Assembly: GCF_900236475.1 (NCBI RefSeq)
Contig: NZ_LT963352.1
Span: 6,514,001 to 6,578,000 of the forward strand
DNA: 64,000 nucleotides
Source of the DNA: Streptomyces chartreusis NRRL 3882
GTDB lineage: Bacteria; Actinomycetota; Actinomycetes; Streptomycetales; Streptomycetaceae
Direction of reading: 5' to 3'
A program made the position numbers and the translations under genes. Shown one piece after another: positions 59,532-64,000 of the stretch (position 1 is the stretch's first letter; each line of letters opens with the position of its first letter). Under the pieces are notes generated by a model. The model had not been told where the DNA came from, ran no database searches, and was given only the letters and a program-made list of their open reading frames with translations.

Positions 59532-60911
59532 TCAGCTCGCCCGGCGGACCAGGTACGCCGTTCCTTGGTCCGCCGGCTCCTCGCCCACGTACTCCTGGTC
59601 TCGCATCTCGCACCACGCCGGGATGTCCAGGCGGGCCGCCTCGTCATCCGACAGGACCCGGACCAGGCCCCCCACGGGGACGTCGCCGATCACCTTGGCC
59701 AGTTCGATCACCGGAATCGGGCAGCGCTTGCCGAGGGAGTCCACGACCAGGACGTCCTCCTCGCGGGCGACCTCGGAGGCAACCGGCGCGCCCAACTTCT
59801 CCCGCACCGCCGCCACGGCCCCGGGCAGCACCTCCAGGAACCGGTCGACATCGTCCTCGGCCACCCCCGCCGGCAGGGAAACCCGCACGTTCCCCTCACT
59901 CAGCACACCCATCGCCCGGAGCACATGGCTCGGCGTCAGCGTGCTGCTCGTGCAGGACGAACCGGACGAGACGGAGAAACCCTCCCGGTCCAGCTCGTGC
60001 AGCAGGGCCTCCCCGTCGACATAGAGGCAGGAGAAGGTGACGACGCCGGGCAGCCTGCGCACCGGGTCACCGACCACCTCGACGTCCGGCACCGCCTGCG
60101 GCACCCGTACCCGGATCCGGTCCGTCAGCGCCCGCAGCCGCAGGGCCTCCTCGGCCGCCTCGGCCCGTACGGCCCGCAGCGACGCGGCCGCCGCCACGAT
60201 CGCCGGGATGTTCTCGAAGCCGGCCGCCCGCCCCGACTCCCGCTCGTCCACCGGCCCTTGCGGCGCGAACCGAACGCCCTTGCGGACGACGAGCAGGCCG
60301 ACCCCCGCCGGTCCGCCCCACTTGTGTGCGCTGGCCGCGAGCAGTGACCAGTCACCCTGCACCGGCCCCCACGCCAGCGACTGCGCCGCGTCCACCAGCA
60401 ACGGCACGCCCGCCGCCCGGCACACCTCGGCCACGGCCGCGACGGGCTGCTCCGTCCCCACCTCGTGGTTCGCGGACTGGAGGCAGGCCAGCGCCGTGTC
60501 CGCACGCAGGGCTGCGCCGTACGCCGCCGGATCCACCCGTCCCGTGCGGTCCACCGGGACCTGTGTGACGGTCCCTCCGGCGGCATCGAGGAGCTCCGCC
60601 GAATGCAGTACAGACGAGTGTTCGACCGCTGACACGATCAGGTGGCGCCCGACCCGCCTCCGCCCGGCCAGCGCCCCGGCAATCCCCGTATGGACGGCAC
60701 GCGTTCCGGACGACGTGAAGATCAGTTCGTCCGGCCGGCAGTCCACCGCCTCGGCAGCGGCCTCCCGCGCCGCGTCCAGCAGCACCCGGGCACGCCGTCC
60801 CTCCCTGTACAGGCGCGCGGGATCCGCCCACCCCTCGTCGAGCGAGGCCAGCAGGGCCTGCCGTGCAATCGGATGAAGCGGAGCAGCGGAAGCGGCATCG
60901 AAGTAACCCAC
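59532..60911 (-). CDS. cysteine desulfurase fused to a TusA-like sulfurtransferase
   Basis: 459 residues. The N-terminal ~375 residues are a PLP-dependent class V aminotransferase: ANHEVGTEQP, the PLP lysine 197 in SAHKWGG, and the persulfide Cys320 in SSGSSCTSS. The C-terminal ~75 residues are a TusA domain with CPxP (LGKRCPIPVIELAK, Cys397). One chain can therefore take sulfur from cysteine and pass it on by intramolecular relay. Targets may be tRNA thiolation or cofactors; an Fe-S role is possible because erpA is 3.5 kb away. The start is ATG 60911. Confidence 0.92.
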   Translation of the reverse strand: MGYFDAASAAPLHPIARQALLASLDEGWADPARLYREGRRARVLLDAAREAAAEAVDCRPDELIFTSSGTRAVHTGIAGALAGRRRVGRHLIVSAVEHSSVLHSAELLDAAGGTVTQVPVDRTGRVDPAAYGAALRADTALACLQSANHEVGTEQPVAAVAEVCRAAGVPLLVDAAQSLAWGPVQGDWSLLAASAHKWGGPAGVGLLVVRKGVRFAPQGPVDERESGRAAGFENIPAIVAAAASLRAVRAEAAEEALRLRALTDRIRVRVPQAVPDVEVVGDPVRRLPGVVTFSCLYVDGEALLHELDREGFSVSSGSSCTSSTLTPSHVLRAMGVLSEGNVRVSLPAGVAEDDVDRFLEVLPGAVAAVREKLGAPVASEVAREEDVLVVDSLGKRCPIPVIELAKVIGDVPVGGLVRVLSDDEAARLDIPAWCEMRDQEYVGEEPADQGTAYLVRRAS

Positions 60912-60950
60912 ACAGCAACGCTAGAACGCCCAGCGCGCAGACGTCCCCAA

Positions 60951-60981
60951 AGGGGCGCGGGGAACTGCGCGAACCGCCACG
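60951..60981. repeat. dispersed GC-rich repeat, copy 7
   Basis: AGGGGCGCGGGGAACTGCGC then GAACCGCCACG upstream of the desulfurase start, at the left edge of the ctaC promoter region (60912-61176). Confidence 0.75.
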
Positions 60982-61176
60982 AACAACCCGCAGCCGCCAA
61001 ACCAGCGAACCACCCACCCCACAAGGCACCCCTCCCCGAGAACCCCCGGAGGGCGTCGGCTAGGGTTTGGTCCGCATAAACATCCAAACCCCTGCCCGAC
61101 GCAGGGCGGCGACCGACCAGCGAGAAGGCCAGGCCGCAGCCGATCCGCGCGGGCGAGACTCTCGGGAAGGCGCTAC

Positions 61177-62142
61177 GTGAGTCCCAACGGCTCCGACCGC
61201 TCGCCGCGGCGCCCGATGCGGCGGAAGCTGCTGCAGGCACTGACCGCGGGCCTGGTCTTGGCGACAGCCACCGGTTGCTCGTACAACTGGGAAGACTTCC
61301 CCCGCCTTGGTATGCCCACCCCGACCACGGAAGAGGCTCCGCGGATCCTCTCCCTGTGGCAGGGGTCCTGGGCGGCTGCGCTCGCCGTTGGCGTGCTGGT
61401 GTGGGGTCTGATCCTGTGGAGTGCTTTCTTCCACCGGCGCAGCCGCACCAAGGTCGAGGTTCCTCCGCAGACCCGGTACAACATGCCCATCGAGGCGCTG
61501 TACACCGTGGTCCCGCTCATCATCGTCTCGGTGCTGTTCTACTTCACCGCCCGCGACGAGTCCGAGCTGCTCAGCCTCAAGAAGAAGCCCGACGTCACGG
61601 TCAACGTGGTCGGCTTCCAGTGGAGCTGGTGCTTCAACTACATCGAGCCGGTCGCCGGTTCCACCGGTGACGCCAAGAAGTCCCCCGAGCTGGACGCGAT
61701 CCCGGACCGGTTCAAGAAGGACTTCCCGGCCAACGCCGGCGGCGTCTACGACTGCGGCACCCCGGGCACCCGGAACCCGCAGAACGGCAACCCCGGCCCG
61801 ACCCTGTGGCTGCCGAAGGGCAAGACGGTCCGCTTCGTCCTCACCTCGCGTGACGTCATCCACTCCTTCTGGGTGGTGCCGTTCCTGATGAAGCAGGACG
61901 TCATCCCGGGCCACACCAACGCCTTCGAGGTGACCCCCAACAAGGAGGGCACCTTCATGGGCAAGTGCGCCGAGCTCTGCGGCGTCGACCACTCTCGGAT
62001 GCTGTTCAACGTGAAGGTCGTCTCCCCCGAGCGCTACGAGCAGCACCTCAAGGACCTCGTGGACAAGCAGCAGAACGGTTACGTTCCTGCCGGCATCGCG
62101 CAGACGAGCCACGAGAAGAACCGGGAGACGAACAACCTGTGA
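61177..62142 (+). CDS. ctaC: cytochrome c oxidase subunit II (aa3)
   Basis: 321 residues. An N-terminal lipobox ATGC (Cys34) anchors a lipoprotein-like start; two membrane helices lie at ~53-75 and ~98-118. The outer cupredoxin domain binds the dinuclear CuA centre through His of [10 protein letters not shown] and the [14 protein letters not shown] motif. It takes electrons from cytochrome c/bcc and passes them to CtaD. GTG 61177 has GGGAAGG upstream. It overlaps ctaD by GTGA and begins the oxidase operon. Confidence 0.97.
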   Translation: MSPNGSDRSPRRPMRRKLLQALTAGLVLATATGCSYNWEDFPRLGMPTPTTEEAPRILSLWQGSWAAALAVGVLVWGLILWSAFFHRRSRTKVEVPPQTRYNMPIEALYTVVPLIIVSVLFYFTARDESELLSLKKKPDVTVNVVGFQWSWCFNYIEPVAGSTGDAKKSPELDAIPDRFKKDFPANAGGVYDCGTPGTRNPQNGNPGPTLWLPKGKTVRFVLTSRDVIHSFWVVPFLMKQDVIPGHTNAFEVTPNKEGTFMGKCAELCGVDHSRMLFNVKVVSPERYEQHLKDLVDKQQNGYVPAGIAQTSHEKNRETNNL

Positions 62143-63875
62143 GCATCCTCAACGAACCCCAGGGTGCCGCGGCAGCAGGGTCCCACTACCAGGACGAGCT
62201 GCCGGTCAGGCGCCAGAACCGCGGCAGCGTCGTGGTCAAGTGGCTGACGACGACGGACCACAAGACGATCGGCACGCTCTACCTGGCGACGTCGTTCGCG
62301 TTCTTCGTCATCGGCGGCGTGATGGCGCTGTTCATGCGCGCCGAGCTCGCCCGGCCTGGTCTGCAGATCATGTCGAACGAGCAGTTCAACCAGGCGTTCA
62401 CGATGCACGGCACGATCATGCTGCTGATGTTCGCGACGCCGCTGTTCGCCGGCTTCGCGAACTGGATCATGCCGCTGCAGATCGGCGCGCCGGACGTGGC
62501 CTTCCCCCGGCTGAACATGTTCGCCTACTGGCTGTACCTGTTCGGCTCGCTCATCGCGGTGGGCGGCTTCCTCACCCCGCAGGGCGCGGCCGACTTCGGC
62601 TGGTTCGCCTACAGCCCGCTCTCGGACGCGGTCCGCAGCCCGGGCATCGGCGCCGACATGTGGATCATGGGTCTGGCCTTCTCCGGCTTCGGCACCATCC
62701 TCGGCTCGGTCAACTTCATCACCACGATCATCTGCATGCGCGCCCCGGGCATGACGATGTTCCGCATGCCGATCTTCACCTGGAACGTGCTGCTGACCGG
62801 TGTGCTGGTCCTGCTCGCCTTCCCGGTCCTGGCCGCGGCCCTGTTCGCCCTGGAGGCGGACCGCAAGTTCGGTGCCCACGTCTTCGACTCCGCCAACGGC
62901 GGCGCGTTGCTGTGGCAACACCTCTTCTGGTTCTTCGGCCATCCAGAGGTGTACATCATCGCGCTACCGTTCTTCGGCATCATCTCCGAGGTCATTCCGG
63001 TCTTCTCCCGCAAGCCGATGTTCGGTTACACGGGTCTGATCGGCGCGACCATCGCGATCGCGGGTCTGTCCGTGACGGTGTGGGCGCACCACATGTACGT
63101 CACCGGCGGTGTGCTGCTGCCGTTCTTCTCCTTCATGACCTTCCTGATCGCGGTCCCGACCGGTGTGAAGTTCTTCAACTGGATCGGCACCATGTGGAAG
63201 GGCTCGCTCTCCTTCGAGACACCGATGCTGTGGGCCACCGGCTTCCTCATCACCTTCACCTTCGGTGGTCTGACCGGTGTCATCCTGGCCTCGCCGCCGA
63301 TGGACTTCCACGTCTCCGACTCGTACTTCGTGGTGGCCCACTTCCACTACGTCGTCTTCGGCACCGTGGTCTTCGCGATGTTCTCCGGCTTCCACTTCTG
63401 GTGGCCGAAGTGGACCGGCAAGATGCTCGACGAGCGCCTCGGCAAGATCACCTTCTGGACGCTGTTCATCGGCTTCCACGGCACGTTCCTCGTCCAGCAC
63501 TGGCTGGGCGCCGAGGGCATGCCGCGCCGGTACGCGGACTACCTCGCGGCCGACGGCTTCACCGCGCTGAACACGATCTCGACGATCAGCTCGTTCCTGC
63601 TCGGCATGTCGATCCTGCCGTTCTTCTACAACGTGTGGAAGACGGCCAAGTACGGCAAGCCGGTCGGCGTCGACGACCCGTGGGGCTACGGCCGCTCCCT
63701 GGAGTGGGCGACCTCCTGCCCGCCGCCGCGGCACAACTTCATCACCATGCCGCGGATCCGCAGTGAATCCCCGGCGTTCGACCTGCACCACCCGGAGATC
63801 GCCGCCCTCGACCAGCTCGAGAACGTCGGTCACGGCGAGAAGGCCATCGCTGGTGGCAAGGAGGCCGGCAAGTGA
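62139..63875 (+). CDS. ctaD: cytochrome c oxidase subunit I (aa3)
   Basis: 578 residues, twelve membrane helices. The haem ligand lies in [12 protein letters not shown]; CuB and tyrosine in [14 protein letters not shown]; the His pair in [10 protein letters not shown]; haem a3 and a histidines in [12 protein letters not shown]. It reduces oxygen to water and pumps protons. GTG 62139 overlaps the ctaC stop. Its own stop overlaps the next GTG. Confidence 0.98.
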   Translation: MSILNEPQGAAAAGSHYQDELPVRRQNRGSVVVKWLTTTDHKTIGTLYLATSFAFFVIGGVMALFMRAELARPGLQIMSNEQFNQAFTMHGTIMLLMFATPLFAGFANWIMPLQIGAPDVAFPRLNMFAYWLYLFGSLIAVGGFLTPQGAADFGWFAYSPLSDAVRSPGIGADMWIMGLAFSGFGTILGSVNFITTIICMRAPGMTMFRMPIFTWNVLLTGVLVLLAFPVLAAALFALEADRKFGAHVFDSANGGALLWQHLFWFFGHPEVYIIALPFFGIISEVIPVFSRKPMFGYTGLIGATIAIAGLSVTVWAHHMYVTGGVLLPFFSFMTFLIAVPTGVKFFNWIGTMWKGSLSFETPMLWATGFLITFTFGGLTGVILASPPMDFHVSDSYFVVAHFHYVVFGTVVFAMFSGFHFWWPKWTGKMLDERLGKITFWTLFIGFHGTFLVQHWLGAEGMPRRYADYLAADGFTALNTISTISSFLLGMSILPFFYNVWKTAKYGKPVGVDDPWGYGRSLEWATSCPPPRHNFITMPRIRSESPAFDLHHPEIAALDQLENVGHGEKAIAGGKEAGK

Positions 63876-64000
63876 AGATCCAGGGCAAGATGTTCATGTG
63901 GCTGAGCGTCTTCGTCCTCGCCATGGCGGTCGTCTATGGCGTGTGGTCGAAGGAGCCGGCCGGTACCACGGCGCTCTTCCTGGCCTTCGGCCTGTGCATC
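63872..64000 (+). CDS. ctaF: cytochrome c oxidase subunit IV, N-terminal part
   Basis: GTG 63872 overlaps the ctaD stop. The visible 43 residues, [21 protein letters not shown] then [21 protein letters not shown], match the actinobacterial subunit IV (CtaF), a small two-to-four-helix protein unique to actinobacterial aa3 oxidases. The rest lies outside the window. Confidence 0.92.
   Translation, partial: MKIQGKMFMWLSVFVLAMAVVYGVWSKEPAGTTALFLAFGLCI

Noticed and set aside
1-64000. Mobile elements or prophage
   Set aside because: No transposase, integrase or phage structural gene was found; the gene order follows the conserved actinobacterial core apart from the 32-39 kb block.

Overview
The window is a very GC-rich actinobacterial chromosome segment, almost certainly Streptomyces. 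Supporting signs are GTG starts, ATGA/GTGA stop-start overlaps, long GC hairpins after genes, a heterotetramer-era set of actinobacterial core genes and several Streptomyces-type small conserved proteins. No rRNA, tRNA, transposase, phage gene or CRISPR array was seen. Gene order follows the block known in actinobacteria, running from glutamine synthetases through lipA/lipB, cobS/cobT and adenosine kinase to the aa3 oxidase. From knowledge of the families, the same order runs roughly from Rv2222c to Rv2200c in Mycobacterium tuberculosis.

Layout. 1-10.2 kb is nitrogen and stress: the start of an epimerase gene, an orphan winged-helix regulator, glnII, small secreted and redox proteins, a hydrolase, htpX-pspAB and glnA. 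Both synthetase genes have GlnR-type boxes upstream. 10.3-14.1 kb holds an RDD protein, a DUF4191 protein, lipA and lipB. 14.2-23.1 kb holds a helix-turn-helix regulator, an FAD oxidoreductase, an epimerase, an acetyltransferase, a MarP-like protease, a peptidoglycan amidase and a WYL regulator. 23.1-32.0 kb carries aceE, a GntR regulator, sucB, lpd and pepA. LipA and LipB would lipoylate SucB, so these two segments serve one complex.

32.3-39.0 kb is the most interesting accessory region. It contains a secreted NodB-type deacetylase, a PelF-type GT4 glycosyltransferase, a polytopic membrane protein, a spherulin-4/GH135-type protein and a GH114-type lipoprotein. The last four genes overlap by four bases each. 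This gene content matches the logic of the fungal galactosaminogalactan cluster and of bacterial Pel loci, so I propose a galactosamine-rich exopolysaccharide system. It is followed by a broken RDD gene.

39.4-47.4 kb mixes cobalamin lower-pathway genes (cobS, cobT, a cobU fusion) with membrane proteins and methyltransferases. 47.7-48.8 kb is pspA-pspAA, the partner of pspAB at 6.3 kb. 48.9-54.1 kb is a NarL-type two-component pair and an AcrB-like transporter. 54.2-60.9 kb holds nadA, an A-type Fe-S carrier, a large membrane protein, an adenosine-kinase-like gene and a cysteine desulfurase-TusA fusion. 61.2 kb to the end is the ctaC-ctaD-ctaF oxidase operon.

Intergenic regions carry two families of dispersed GC-rich repeats and many strong hairpin terminators. 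All functional calls are by reading protein motifs and remembered family knowledge; no database search was run.
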